DNA of 64,000 nt, taken from Rhodobacterales bacterium. Lineage in GTDB: Bacteria > Pseudomonadota > Alphaproteobacteria > Rhodobacterales > Rhodobacteraceae. The DNA is taken from assembly GCA_003249215.1 (NCBI GenBank), contig QKJR01000027.1:111641-175640 (forward strand). The letters are read 5' to 3'. Numbering within the stretch: position 1 is the first letter of the stretch; each line of letters begins with the position of its first letter. Positions 18,283 to 27,512 of this stretch are shown here, piece by piece. The notes beneath the pieces are model-generated. The model made no database searches and was not told the DNA's origin. It saw only the letters and a program-made list of their open reading frames with translations. The position numbers and the translations under genes were made by a program.

Positions 18283-18810
18283 TCATCCTCCCAAACAGGC
18301 GGCCCTCAAACCTTCGTCCCCGGCCTCGAGCGGTTTCCAGTCGGTCCCGCTCAGGCTTCCGTCCGCATTGACCCGTGCGCCCTCGAACAGATCTGCCCGC
18401 CTCCCCGCGGCGCAGTCATAGGCGACGGACACGCGCTGCAGCGGCGCCCAGCGTTGCAGCAGCAGAAGTTCGGTTTCGGCCACGCCGGGCGCCGGATGGC
18501 GGATCCCGGACCGGTCGAGCACCATCGCGCGCACGGTCAGCGGCACGAGATAGGTCCAGGGCCGCCAGGCCTGCGACTCCTTGCCCTCAAGCAGCACGAC
18601 CGCAGTTTCGGGCAGGCCGGCCTTGAGGCGCGGAAACCAGCTGTATTCGGTCCAGATCGTCGTCGCGATCATCGCAAGCCCGATCCCCGCCGGCATCACC
18701 CATTTCGGCAGCGCGATCCCGAGCGCCTTGCGCAGCGCATGGCGCCCGGCGAAGATCACCAGAAAGGCAAGCGCCGCACCGGCCAGCATGGTCAGGAAAT
18801 CATTCGTCAT
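18283..18810 (-). CDS. Small membrane protein of unknown function in the acetate module
   Basis: A 175-residue protein with two predicted membrane helices, at about residues 7-22 and 36-54 (WVMPAGIGLAMIATTIW), then a soluble C-terminal part with two cysteines (YDCAAG, RAACLG). I do not recognise a family. It lies in the middle of a tightly packed leftward gene series (16 bp after the DUF294 gene, 1 bp before the response regulator) and is therefore likely part of that operon. No signal peptide cleavage is evident. Confidence 0.78.
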   Translation of the reverse strand: MTNDFLTMLAGAALAFLVIFAGRHALRKALGIALPKWVMPAGIGLAMIATTIWTEYSWFPRLKAGLPETAVVLLEGKESQAWRPWTYLVPLTVRAMVLDRSGIRHPAPGVAETELLLLQRWAPLQRVSVAYDCAAGRRADLFEGARVNADGSLSGTDWKPLEAGDEGLRAACLGG

Positions 18811-18825
18811 TTTTGTCTCTCAGTG

Positions 18826-20652
18826 TCATCCCACGGCGCCTTTACCATGGCCCGCCGCCGATTGCATCGTGCGCACCACGACGAAGGCGTCGCGCAGATG
18901 CGAGCGTTCGAAATCGCTCAGATCCGAGGGCGCGAGGAAATTGTCAGGCTTGCGGCCGGACTTGATCAGATGCGCCTGGTTCTCGAGGCGCATCGTCTGG
19001 ATCAGGTCATAGGCCTCGATCAAGTCGCGCGCGCCGGTGGCCGAGATCACGCCCTTCTCCTCGGCGGCCTGCAGCCGCGCGCGGGTATTGGCGGGGGTGA
19101 AGCGGCCTTGCAGCGCATAGACCCGCGCCAGATCGGTGACCGGCACGACGCCGTTGTGCTTCATGTCGATATGGTTGCGGTGCTCGCCCGAGCGGATCGT
19201 GGCAAAGCCCCGCAGGAGCCCGAGCGGCGGGGTGTGCTTGAGGCTGTTCGAAATCATGTGGGCCACGAAGATCGAGTTTTTCGAGGCCATCTCGAGCGTC
19301 TCGGCCTGCAGATCGGCGAGCAGCCCGGGCGCCGAGCCGCCGATCGCGCGCAGGTCGAACATCACCGAGGCGAGCATCTGTGCCTCGGGGCTCGGCTTGG
19401 TGATCCAGCCGCGGAAATAGTCGCGCCAGACGCGGGCCGGCTGACACCAGCGCTCAGCCGTGGCCATCATGTCCCCCGGGCAATAGACATAACCGCAGGC
19501 ATCGAGTCCGTCCGAGACGATCTTGGCCAGCGCCTTGAAATAGGCATGGTCTTCCGCAGTCGCGGCATCGCCGTAGAGGATGCAATTGTCCTGATCCGAA
19601 ACGCCGGTCTGTTCCTGCCGGCCCTGGCTACCGCAGGCGAGCCAAAGATAGGGCACCGGCGCGGGGCCGAGCTCGCGTTCGGCCATTACCAGCAGGCGCC
19701 GCGTCACCGCATCGGCAATGTCGGTGATCAGCCGCGTCACCACCTCGTGGCTTTGATGGCTGCCGACGAGCTGCACGAGGAGTTGCGGGATCCGCGCGGT
19801 CACCGCGGCCATTTCCGGCACGCTTTCCGCCGAGACGATATCGCGGATCAGCACGGCCGAGCTGACCGCCTGAAAGCGGGTCAGGTCGGTCTGGGTGATC
19901 ATGCCGACGAAGCGGCCCTCTTCGGCGATCGGCAAATGGCCGATGCGGCGTTCGAGCATGATATGCAGGATGTCCGAACCGAGCGCCGAGGGCGGCAGGG
20001 TGGCGGGATCGGCGGTCATCACCTCGCGGACCGGTGTCGCAGGGTCGCGGCCCTCGGCCAACACCTTGTTAGACATGTCGCGCACGGTGACGATGCCCAG
20101 AAGCCGCTCCTCGGCATCGGTGACGCCGAGAGAGGAGACATGCGAGGCCGCCATCATCTGCGCGGCCTCGCGCACGCTGGCCTCGGGGCGGCACGAGAGC
20201 GGCTTGCGCGCGATCAGATCGGCCACCTTCTGGGTGGCGATATCGGTCGTGGTGCGCTCGCCGCGCTTGCGGTTGAAGAAGCGCTCGAAGGCGGGATAGG
20301 TCTCACGCAGGTGGTGGAAGGTCGAGGCGGGCAGCACCAGCAGGATGCTGTCCTCGGTCGCGCGGGCCTGGGTGACGGCAACGCCGCCGCGCATCAGGCC
20401 ACGTTCGCCAAGCGAGTTGCGCGGCCCAAGCAGCGAGACGAGCCCGCCATTGCCATCGGTCACCTCGACCGCGCCCTGCTTGATCAGATAGAGGCCCGCG
20501 ACCGGCGTGTCATAGACATAGACGAGGGTGCCCGCGCGGAATTCCATGCGGCGAAAGGAACCGGCCACTTCGGCCAGCTCGTCACGCGGCAGGGTGTCGT
20601 AGGGATGCACCGTTTCGAGAAAGGCGATGATCGTCTGACGGTCACTGTCCAT
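18826..20652 (-). CDS. cNMP-binding/CBS/DUF294 nucleotidyltransferase-like protein
   Basis: A 608-residue cytoplasmic protein. The N-terminal cyclic-nucleotide-binding-like domain is at about 10-130, with GERGLMRGG where the phosphate-binding cassette should be. A CBS pair spans about 145-270. A DUF294 nucleotidyltransferase-like domain has the signature GSQGRQEQTGVSDQDN (Gly341, Ser342, Glu347, Asp353, Asp355), followed by a DUF294 C-terminal helical domain. This is the architecture of proteins encoded beside SSS-family acetate/solute symporters in many proteobacteria. The catalytic Asp pair is intact, so a nucleotidyl transfer is possible, but no reaction is known to me. The ATG at 20652 was preferred over 20760 because the longer version would cross two strong hairpins. 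Confidence 0.9.
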   Translation of the reverse strand: MDSDRQTIIAFLETVHPYDTLPRDELAEVAGSFRRMEFRAGTLVYVYDTPVAGLYLIKQGAVEVTDGNGGLVSLLGPRNSLGERGLMRGGVAVTQARATEDSILLVLPASTFHHLRETYPAFERFFNRKRGERTTTDIATQKVADLIARKPLSCRPEASVREAAQMMAASHVSSLGVTDAEERLLGIVTVRDMSNKVLAEGRDPATPVREVMTADPATLPPSALGSDILHIMLERRIGHLPIAEEGRFVGMITQTDLTRFQAVSSAVLIRDIVSAESVPEMAAVTARIPQLLVQLVGSHQSHEVVTRLITDIADAVTRRLLVMAERELGPAPVPYLWLACGSQGRQEQTGVSDQDNCILYGDAATAEDHAYFKALAKIVSDGLDACGYVYCPGDMMATAERWCQPARVWRDYFRGWITKPSPEAQMLASVMFDLRAIGGSAPGLLADLQAETLEMASKNSIFVAHMISNSLKHTPPLGLLRGFATIRSGEHRNHIDMKHNGVVPVTDLARVYALQGRFTPANTRARLQAAEEKGVISATGARDLIEAYDLIQTMRLENQAHLIKSGRKPDNFLAPSDLSDFERSHLRDAFVVVRTMQSAAGHGKGAVG

Positions 20653-20698
20653 GATACGGGCCTTTCGGAAACAGGTCCCGGCCAGCGGCCGGAGGGAT

Positions 20699-20754
20699 GC
20701 CCCCGCCTGTCGGCGGGGGCTGACCGGGCCGGATCGCGGGGCGATCCGGCCCGG
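20699..20754 (-). other. Two tandem perfect hairpins between the symporter and DUF294 genes
   Basis: Hairpin one has a 14-bp perfect stem (CCGGGCCGGATCGC at 20724-20737, its complement at 20741-20754) with a GGG loop. Hairpin two has a 9-bp perfect stem (GCCCCCGCC at 20699-20707, GGCGGGGGC at 20712-20720) with a TGTC loop. They lie just after the symporter stop on the transcribed strand. No U-tract follows, so they look like 3'-end stabilisers or partial terminators that set a lower level for the downstream genes. Confidence 0.65.
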
Positions 20755-20767
20755 CCCCAAGTCGGGA

Positions 20768-22495
20768 TCAGTGGCCGGTCGCCGCGCCCGCCCCTTTCGG
20801 GATGCGGATCGATTCCACCAGTTCCTGAACTTCGGCCGGGGTGTCTTCGGTCGCGTTGGACACGATGAAGGCCACGGCGAAGTTCAGCAGGGCGCCGATC
20901 GAGCCGATCGCGGTCGACTTGATGCCGAAGAGCATCGGCGCGCTGTCCGAATAGGAGGCGGTCGAAGCGATGAAGAACCAGCCCTTGTGCAGGAAGATGT
21001 AGACCACCGTGAAGATCAGGCCGACGAGCATGCCCGAGATGGCGCCCTTCGAGTTGATCCGCTTGGAGAAGATCCCCATCATCAGCACCGGGAAGATCGA
21101 CGAGGCCGCAAGGCCGAAGGCGAGAGCCACGGTCTGCGCGGCAAAGCCGGGCGGGTTGAGGCCCAGCCAGGTCGCCACACCGATCGCCACCGCCATCGAA
21201 ACGCGTGCCGCCAGCAGTTCGCCCTTCTCGGAGATGCCCGGGTTGAGCTGCCCCTTGATCAGGTCATGCGACACCGCCGAGGAGATCGCCATCAGCAGGC
21301 CCGCCGCGGTCGAGAGCGCCGCCGCCAGACCACCGGCCGCAACCAGCGCGATGACCCACGAGGGAAGCTGCGCGATTTCCGGGTTGGCCAGAACGATGAT
21401 GTCCTTGTTCACGTCCAGCTCATTGGTCTCGGCCGACGAGGTGTAGTTGATCAGGCCGTCGCCGTTCTTGTCGTCGAACTTCAGCAGACCGGTCTTTTCC
21501 CAGTTGGCGACCCAGTCGGGCACGTCCGCACGGGCAACCGGGGTCTCTTTGACGCCATTCGGATACATCGTGTTGATCAGGTTGATCCGGGCCATCGCAC
21601 CCACCGCCGGGGCGGTGAGATAGAGCAGAGCGATGAACACCAGCGCCCAGCCGGCCGAGGAGCGCGCATCGGCGACCTTCGGAACGGTGAAGAAGCGCAC
21701 GATCACGTGGGGCAGACCCGCGGTGCCGATCATCAGCGACATCGTGAACAGGAACATGTTCAGCGTGGTGTCATGCTGTTCGGTGTAGCTGGCAAAGCCC
21801 AGATCGGCGAGCATGCCGTTGAGCGTGGTCAGCAGAGGCACGCCGCTCGCGGTGTCGTTCGAGAACAGGCCCAGACCCGGGATCGGGTTGCCGGTCAGGT
21901 TCAGCGAGATGAAGATCGCCGGGATCGTGTAGGCGATGATCAGCACGACATATTGCGCGACCTGGGTGTAGGTGATGCCCTTCATGCCGCCGAGAACGGC
22001 ATAGGCGAAGACGACCGCCGCACCGATGTAGAGGCCGGTGTCGTTCGACACTTCGAGGAAGCGCGAGAAGGCAACGCCGACGCCCGACATCTGACCGATC
22101 ACATAAGTAATCGAGATGATGAGCAGGCAGATCACCGCGATGACACGCGCGGTGCCGCTGTAGAAGCGGTCGCCCACGAATTCCGGCACGGTGAACTTGC
22201 CGAATTTGCGCAGGTAGGGCGCGAGCAGCATGGCGAGCAGCACATAGCCGCCGGTCCAGCCCATCAGATAGGCCGAGGTGTCATAGCCGCCGAAGGCGAT
22301 GATGCCGGCCATCGAGATGAACGAGGCGGCCGACATCCAGTCAGCGCCCGTTGCCATGCCGTTGGCGATCGGGTGAACGCCACCGCCGGCGGCATAGAAT
22401 TCCGCGGTCGAGCCCGCACGGGCCCAGATCGCGATCCCGAAGTAGAGGGCGAAGGTCGCACCCACCACGATCAGGTTGAGGGTAAACTGATCCAT
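20768..22495 (-). CDS. Sodium:solute symporter (SSS family, VC_2705-type, acetate/ActP-like)
   Basis: A 575-residue polytopic transporter with about 13 membrane helices. It starts MDQFTLNLIVVGATFALYF and has SSS family blocks such as ADWMSAASFISMAGIIAFGG and FGLAASSIFPVLMMGIF. An insert of about 90 residues that includes an EF-hand-like DKNGDGLINYTSSAE distinguishes this subtype. It lies 15 bp downstream of a DUF4212 small subunit and in the same series as acsA, so acetate or another short monocarboxylate is the likely substrate. The substrate is inferred from context. Confidence 0.92.
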   Translation of the reverse strand: MDQFTLNLIVVGATFALYFGIAIWARAGSTAEFYAAGGGVHPIANGMATGADWMSAASFISMAGIIAFGGYDTSAYLMGWTGGYVLLAMLLAPYLRKFGKFTVPEFVGDRFYSGTARVIAVICLLIISITYVIGQMSGVGVAFSRFLEVSNDTGLYIGAAVVFAYAVLGGMKGITYTQVAQYVVLIIAYTIPAIFISLNLTGNPIPGLGLFSNDTASGVPLLTTLNGMLADLGFASYTEQHDTTLNMFLFTMSLMIGTAGLPHVIVRFFTVPKVADARSSAGWALVFIALLYLTAPAVGAMARINLINTMYPNGVKETPVARADVPDWVANWEKTGLLKFDDKNGDGLINYTSSAETNELDVNKDIIVLANPEIAQLPSWVIALVAAGGLAAALSTAAGLLMAISSAVSHDLIKGQLNPGISEKGELLAARVSMAVAIGVATWLGLNPPGFAAQTVALAFGLAASSIFPVLMMGIFSKRINSKGAISGMLVGLIFTVVYIFLHKGWFFIASTASYSDSAPMLFGIKSTAIGSIGALLNFAVAFIVSNATEDTPAEVQELVESIRIPKGAGAATGH

Positions 22496-22510
22496 TGTCC
22501 CTGCGCTCCC

Positions 22511-22768
22511 TTATTCTTCCACGCCGTGTTCGCGGTCGAGTTTGTTCATCTTGGCCGCATAGGCGAAGATGATGACCAGGAACACGAGGATCGAGCCCTG
22601 CTGGGCAAACCAGAAGCCGAGATCGGTGCCCCCGATCTTGATGCCGGCCAGCATCGGGCGCAGCAGGATACCAAAGCCGAAAGAACAGACGAACCAGATC
22701 ACCAGAAAAATCTGGATGGCCCGGATATTCGCTTTCCAATAGGCGTTGGACGAAGATTTGTCCGCCAT
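22511..22768 (-). CDS. DUF4212 small membrane subunit of the symporter
   Basis: An 85-residue protein with two membrane helices (IFLVIWFVCSFGFGILL and ILVFLVIIFAYAAKMNKLD). It matches the DUF4212 family, which is encoded directly upstream of SSS symporters and is thought to be an accessory subunit. The start at 22768 has GGGAG upstream; the frame remains open further upstream without coding character. Paired hairpins lie between it and adk. Confidence 0.92.
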   Translation of the reverse strand: MADKSSSNAYWKANIRAIQIFLVIWFVCSFGFGILLRPMLAGIKIGGTDLGFWFAQQGSILVFLVIIFAYAAKMNKLDREHGVEE

Positions 22769-22796
22769 TCGCGTCACTCCCTTATTGTCCTCCAGA

Positions 22797-22847
22797 CAGG
22801 CCCCCTCCCGGGGCCTGCCCCTCCCCATTCGACCGGGTCTCCCGGTC
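22797..22847 (-). other. Two tandem hairpins between adk and the DUF4212 gene
   Basis: An 8-bp perfect stem (CAGGCCCC at 22797-22804, GGGGCCTG at 22810-22817) and a 7-bp perfect stem (GACCGGG at 22831-22837, CCCGGTC at 22841-22847, overlapping the adk stop codon) lie in the 77-bp gap. Neither has a clear U-tract. Together with the pair at 20699-20754 they bracket the DUF4212-symporter unit, suggesting processing or differential stability of this segment. Confidence 0.55.
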
Positions 22848-23532
22848 AGGCCGATACGCGTTCCACGATCGACCCGAGTCCCGAGGCGACCGTGTCGATG
22901 CTCTCCATCGCGTCGATCGACTCGAGAACGCCGAGACGCCCGTAGTGGGCGATCAGCGGTGCCGTCTGGGCGTGATAGGCCTCGAGCCGGGCCCGCGCCG
23001 TTTCGGCATTGTCGTCGGCCCGACGCTTGAAATCGGTGCCGCCGCATTTGTCGCAAGTGCCCGCAACCGCGGGCAGCTTGAATTGGTCATGATAGCCCTC
23101 GCCGCATGTGGCGCAGGTGTAGCGGCCGGCGACGCGGGCGATCATCGCCTCGTCGTCGACCTCGAGGCTGACCGCGGCGGTGACCTTCTGCCCGCCGTCG
23201 GCGAGCAGGGTGTCGAGCGCCTCGGCCTGCGCCGCGGTGCGCGGAAAGCCGTCGAGGATCACGCCCGCGGTCACGTCCGACTGAGCCAGACGCTCCTTGA
23301 GGATCCCCAGAACGATCTCGTCGCTGACGAGGCCGCCGGCCTCCATCACCGCCTTGGCGGCAAGGCCCGCCGGCGTGCCCGCGGCCACCGCCGCGCGCAG
23401 CATGTCGCCGGTCGAGAGCTGAACGAGGCCGAAGCGCTCCTCCAGCATCCGCGCCTGAGTGCCCTTGCCGGCACCCGGAGGCCCGAGCAGGATCAGGACG
23501 GCGGGGGTGGTCTGAACCGAATTCTCGCTCAT
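22846..23532 (-). CDS. adk: Adenylate kinase with zinc-type LID
   Basis: A 228-residue adenylate kinase, which interconverts AMP + ATP with two ADP. The Walker A loop GPPGAGKGT is at 17-25, the AMP site includes STGDMLR, and DGFPRT is intact. The LID carries four cysteines (140, 143, 160, 163), the structural zinc version. It is 4 bp downstream of acsA. Acetyl-CoA synthetase makes AMP and pyrophosphate, so a co-expressed adenylate kinase is a sensible way to recycle AMP. Many relatives carry adk in the ribosomal protein cluster; whether this is a second copy cannot be judged here. The C-terminal part (YHAQTAPLIAHYGRLGVL) is typical. Confidence 0.95.
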   Translation of the reverse strand: MSENSVQTTPAVLILLGPPGAGKGTQARMLEERFGLVQLSTGDMLRAAVAAGTPAGLAAKAVMEAGGLVSDEIVLGILKERLAQSDVTAGVILDGFPRTAAQAEALDTLLADGGQKVTAAVSLEVDDEAMIARVAGRYTCATCGEGYHDQFKLPAVAGTCDKCGGTDFKRRADDNAETARARLEAYHAQTAPLIAHYGRLGVLESIDAMESIDTVASGLGSIVERVSA

Positions 23533-23536
23533 CGCG

Positions 23537-25507
23537 TCACACCCGGTTCATGCGGTTGTCGATCAGCTCCTGCACGACGCCCGGCTCGGCCAGCGTCGAG
23601 ATGTCGCCAAGCGCGCCGTAGTCGTTCTCGGCGATCTTGCGCAGGATGCGGCGCATGATCTTGCCCGAACGGGTTTTCGGCAGGCCCGGGGCCCATTGGA
23701 TCAGGTCGGGCTTGGCGATCGGACCGATCTCGGTGCGGACCCATTTCTCGAGTTCCTTGCGCAGGTCCTCGGTCGGTTCGACATCGTTCATCAGCGTGAC
23801 ATAGGCATAGATGCCCTGCCCCTTGAGATCGTGCGGATAGCCCACGACCGCCGCCTCGGCGACTGCCGGGTGGGCGACGAGCGCCGATTCCACCTCGGCC
23901 GTGCCCATCCGGTGCCCCGAGACGTTGATCACGTCATCGACGCGGCCGGTGATCCAGTAATAGCCATCCTTGTCGCGGCGGCAGCCGTCACCAGTGAAGT
24001 AATAGCCGCGATATTGCGCGAAATAGGCCTCCTGGAAGCGGTCATGATCGCCCCAGAGGGTGCGCATCTGCCCCGGCCAGCTGTCGGAGATGCAGAGCAC
24101 GCCCTCGCATTCGGTCTCGCCGATGCGCACGGCGGTCTGCGGGTCGAGCACGACCGGCTTCACGCCGAAGAACGGGTTGGTGGCCGAGCCCGGTTTCAGC
24201 GGCGTCGCGCCCGGAAGCGGGGTCAGCATGTGGCCGCCGGTCTCGGTCTGCCAGAAGGTGTCGACGATCGGGCATTTGCCCTTGCCGACATGCTGGTCAT
24301 ACCAGGCCCAGGCTTCGGGGTTGATCGGCTCGCCGACCGAACCCAGCACCTTGATGCTCGAAAGATCGTATTTCTCGACCCATTCCGTGCCCTGCCCCAT
24401 CAGCGAGCGGATCGCGGTGGGGGCGGTGTAAAACTGGTTCACCTTGTGCTTTTCGCAGACTTCCCAGAAGCGGCCCGCATCCGGATAGGTCGGCACGCCT
24501 TCGAACATGATCGTGGTCGCGCCATTCGCCAGCGGACCATAGACGATATAGCTGTGGCCGGTGACCCAACCCACGTCGGCGGTGCACCAGAACACGTCCC
24601 CATCGTGATAGTCGAAGGTGTATTGCATCGTCATCGAGGCATAGACGAGATAGCCGCCGGTGGTATGCACCACGCCCTTCGGCTTGCCGGTCGAGCCCGA
24701 GGTGTAGAGGATGAAGAGCGGGTCTTCCGCGTTCATCGGACGGGGCGGGCATTCGGGCGAGACGTGGTCCATCAGATAGAGCAGGTCGACGTCACGGCCC
24801 TGCACCCAGGAGATCTGATCGCCGGTGCGCTTCACCACGAGGCAGCGGACCTTGTCCGAGCAGTGCAAGAGCGCCGCATCGGTATTGGCTTTGAGCGGCG
24901 TGCGGCGGCCACCGCGCGGGGCGGTGTCGGCGGTGATCACGAGCTTCGCGCCGCAATCGTTGATACGGTTCGCCAGCGCGTCGGGCGAGAAGCCCGCGAA
25001 GACGATCGAGTGGATCGCGCCGATGCGCGCACAGGCCAGCATCGCATAGGCGGCCTCGGGGATCATCGGCAGGTAGATGACGACGCGGTCGCCGCGCATG
25101 ATGCCCTGGCTGAGCAGGACGTTGGCCATGCGGTTCACCTTCTCGGAGAGTTCCTTGTAGGTGATGTGCTGGGCAGGCTCGTTCGGATCGTCGGGCTCGA
25201 AGATGATCGCGGTCTGCAGCGCGCGATCCTTCAGGTGGCGGTCGATGCAGTTCACCGAGGCGTTCAGAACGCCATCCTCGAACCATTTGATCGAAACCTT
25301 GCCGAAGGTGAAATCGGTATTCTTGACCTTGGTATAGGGGGTCATCCAGTCGAGACGTTTGCCCTCACGGCCCCAGAACGCATCCGGGTTCTCGATCGAT
25401 TCCCGATACATCTCGAGATATTTCTGCGAATTCGCGTGGGCGTTCTCGAAGCCCGGCGGGACCTCGCGCGTTTCCGGCGCAACGAGTGCCTGTTCCTGAG
25501 TGGCCAT
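23537..25507 (-). CDS. acsA: Acetyl-CoA synthetase
   Basis: A 656-residue AMP-forming acetyl-CoA synthetase. The P-loop-like [20 protein letters not shown] and the C-terminal [12 protein letters not shown] are present; Lys616 in the last is the residue acetylated for regulation in this family. It activates acetate via acetyl-AMP. It is the first gene of a leftward series with adk, DUF4212, symporter, DUF294 protein, response regulator and exonuclease-sensor. The start at 25507 follows a GGGAGGACAG site. A 349-bp AT-richer leader with a long palindrome precedes it. Confidence 0.97.
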   Translation of the reverse strand: MATQEQALVAPETREVPPGFENAHANSQKYLEMYRESIENPDAFWGREGKRLDWMTPYTKVKNTDFTFGKVSIKWFEDGVLNASVNCIDRHLKDRALQTAIIFEPDDPNEPAQHITYKELSEKVNRMANVLLSQGIMRGDRVVIYLPMIPEAAYAMLACARIGAIHSIVFAGFSPDALANRINDCGAKLVITADTAPRGGRRTPLKANTDAALLHCSDKVRCLVVKRTGDQISWVQGRDVDLLYLMDHVSPECPPRPMNAEDPLFILYTSGSTGKPKGVVHTTGGYLVYASMTMQYTFDYHDGDVFWCTADVGWVTGHSYIVYGPLANGATTIMFEGVPTYPDAGRFWEVCEKHKVNQFYTAPTAIRSLMGQGTEWVEKYDLSSIKVLGSVGEPINPEAWAWYDQHVGKGKCPIVDTFWQTETGGHMLTPLPGATPLKPGSATNPFFGVKPVVLDPQTAVRIGETECEGVLCISDSWPGQMRTLWGDHDRFQEAYFAQYRGYYFTGDGCRRDKDGYYWITGRVDDVINVSGHRMGTAEVESALVAHPAVAEAAVVGYPHDLKGQGIYAYVTLMNDVEPTEDLRKELEKWVRTEIGPIAKPDLIQWAPGLPKTRSGKIMRRILRKIAENDYGALGDISTLAEPGVVQELIDNRMNRV

Positions 25508-25856
25508 AGCCTGTCCTCCCTAAAAAAACATCGCGGCCGCGGGCCGCCCCCAACTCCCGGCCAAAACCGGAAGCGCTCTACCCCGCAGATATTGTAAACC
25601 AAGTTCATGCGATCATGTAACCCCCTAAAACACTTGAATTTTTTTGTAAAAAAATTCACTATTCCAAATGAAACTCTGTAAATGGCGTAACGTTTCGGTA
25701 AGATTTCGCCCGTGCTTTCAAGCCCTTGCTGGTTCACAAACCCGCGAGCGCACGCAACAAGATTGCGCCTGACCCTGCGGTCAGGAAATTTTCTGCAATG
25801 CGGCATGAGGTGGGCGCGCCCCGGACGGCCCCGCGATTCGGCGCCTCGGAGCGCCC
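25508..25856 (-). promoter_or_regulatory. acsA upstream region with a 24-bp AT-rich palindrome
   Basis: This 349-bp gap between acsA and the sulP gene contains no convincing gene. Its centre is far more AT-rich than the surroundings. At 25635-25658 there is a perfect palindrome with 11-base arms, TGAATTTTTTT and AAAAAAATTCA, around a GT centre. It is a candidate operator or UP-like element for acsA; on the minus strand it lies about 130 bp upstream of the start codon. sulP is transcribed away on its far side, so the element should serve acsA. Confidence 0.5.
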
Positions 25857-27512
25857 TCAGAGGGGCCCGACGATGACTCGCACGAGCGGCTCCGAAGCCC
25901 CCTGCGCGGCCAGCACGCGCAGCGTGGCGGGGCTCGCGCCGAGCACCGCGAGACGGCCCCCGCGCTTGGCGAGCTGGGTGGCGAGCTGGGCGATCATCCG
26001 TGCCCCGGTCGAGTCGAGAAACACCACCTCGGCCATATCGAGACGCACCTCGCGCGGGCGCGCCGCGATCCGCTCGAGCACCGAGCCGAGCCGCGCCACC
26101 GAGCCGAAGAACACCGCGCCGCGCAGGTGATAGGTGATCGTCTCGAGATCCTGCGCCGCCGCCCCCTGCGGGCTCTCGGCCCCCTCGGCGGGCAGCACCT
26201 CGGCGGGCGGCGCCTCGGCCCGGCGCAGTTGCGTCTGCTCGGACATGTGGCGGATGAAGACGAGCCCGCCGAGCGCGAAGCCGACGACGATCCCCTCGGC
26301 CAGATCGCGGAAGATCACCAGAAGGAAGGTCACCCAGAGCACCAGCGCATCGCCGCGCGAGGCCCGCGTCAGCGCCGCGAATTCATGCCGCTCGATCATG
26401 TTCCAGGCCACGATCGCCAGCAGCCCGGCCAGCGCCGGCAGCGGGATAAAGGCCGCAAGCGGCGCCGCCACCAGCATCGCCAAGAGCACGAACCCCGCAT
26501 GCATCATCCCGGCCACCGGCGTGTGCGCCCCCGAGCGCACATTCGTCGCCGTCCGCGCAATCGTGCCGGTCACGCAAAAGCCGCCGAAAATCGCGGCCCC
26601 CATATTGGCAATCCCCTGCCCCACGAGCTCCATGTTCGAGCGGTGCCGCTCGCCGGTCATCCCGTCGGCAACCATCGCCGACAGAAGCGACTCGATGGCA
26701 CCCAGCAGGGTGAAACTCGCCGCATAGGGCAGCGCCGCGCGGATTGCCTCGGGCGAGAAATCGGGCAGCGCCGGGGCCGGCAGCATCCGCGGCAGCCCCC
26801 CGAAACGCGAACCGATCGTCTCGACCGGCAGACCAAGAAGCGCCGTCACCGCCGTCACCGCCGCGATCCCGATCAGCAGGCTCGGGAGCCGCGGGGCGAA
26901 GCGCTTGAGCGCCTCGATCGCCGCGATGGTGAGAAGCGCGACGCCAAGCGCCATTGGCGTGAAACTCTCGCGCGCGGCCCAGATCGCGCCGAGCTTGGGC
27001 AGAAGCGGCCCGGGCTCGCCGCCGGGCAGTGTCAGGCCGAAGATCTCTTTGATCTGGCTGGCGAAAATGATCACGCCGATACCAGTGGTGAAGCCCACGG
27101 TGACCGGATAGGGGATGAAGCGGATGGTCGAGCCCAGTCGCACGAGGCCAAGCACCGCGAGCATGACCCCCGACAGGAAGGTCGCAAGGATCAGCCCCGA
27201 CACCCCGGTCTGCGCCACGCAGGCCGCGACCAGCACGATGAAGGCGCCCGCCGGCCCGCCGATCTGAAACCGCGAGCCGCCGAAGGCCGAAACGAGAAAG
27301 CCGCCCACGATCGCGGTGTAAAGCCCGCGCTCGGGGCCCACCCCCGAGGCGATCGCGATCGCCATTGACAGCGGCAGCGCCACGATCGACACGGTGAGCC
27401 CCGCGACGAGATCGGCCCGCAGCGCGCCAAAGCTGTAACCCTTGGCCAATGAAGAAAAAAGCGCCGGGCGCAAGGCCTCGGACGCGGCGACGGACGGACT
27501 TGTCTCGGGCAT
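25857..27512 (-). CDS. SulP-family anion permease with STAS domain
   Basis: A 551-residue SulP/SLC26-type transporter. The N-terminal two thirds has about 11-12 membrane helices with the family signature region GLYTAIVGGFLVSAFGGSRF and the QIGGPAGAF segment. A cytoplasmic STAS domain occupies about 440-550 (VFLDSTGARMIAQLATQLAK). Family substrates include sulfate, bicarbonate and dicarboxylates; the sequence does not decide. It stands alone, with no sulfate assimilation genes or carbonic anhydrase next to it. Confidence 0.92.
   Translation of the reverse strand: MPETSPSVAASEALRPALFSSLAKGYSFGALRADLVAGLTVSIVALPLSMAIAIASGVGPERGLYTAIVGGFLVSAFGGSRFQIGGPAGAFIVLVAACVAQTGVSGLILATFLSGVMLAVLGLVRLGSTIRFIPYPVTVGFTTGIGVIIFASQIKEIFGLTLPGGEPGPLLPKLGAIWAARESFTPMALGVALLTIAAIEALKRFAPRLPSLLIGIAAVTAVTALLGLPVETIGSRFGGLPRMLPAPALPDFSPEAIRAALPYAASFTLLGAIESLLSAMVADGMTGERHRSNMELVGQGIANMGAAIFGGFCVTGTIARTATNVRSGAHTPVAGMMHAGFVLLAMLVAAPLAAFIPLPALAGLLAIVAWNMIERHEFAALTRASRGDALVLWVTFLLVIFRDLAEGIVVGFALGGLVFIRHMSEQTQLRRAEAPPAEVLPAEGAESPQGAAAQDLETITYHLRGAVFFGSVARLGSVLERIAARPREVRLDMAEVVFLDSTGARMIAQLATQLAKRGGRLAVLGASPATLRVLAAQGASEPLVRVIVGPL

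Noticed and set aside
21430..21480. EF-hand-like loop in the symporter insert as evidence of calcium regulation
   Set aside because: The DKNGDG segment is suggestive, but it is a single loop within an extramembrane insert and there is no partner EF-hand; too weak to claim.
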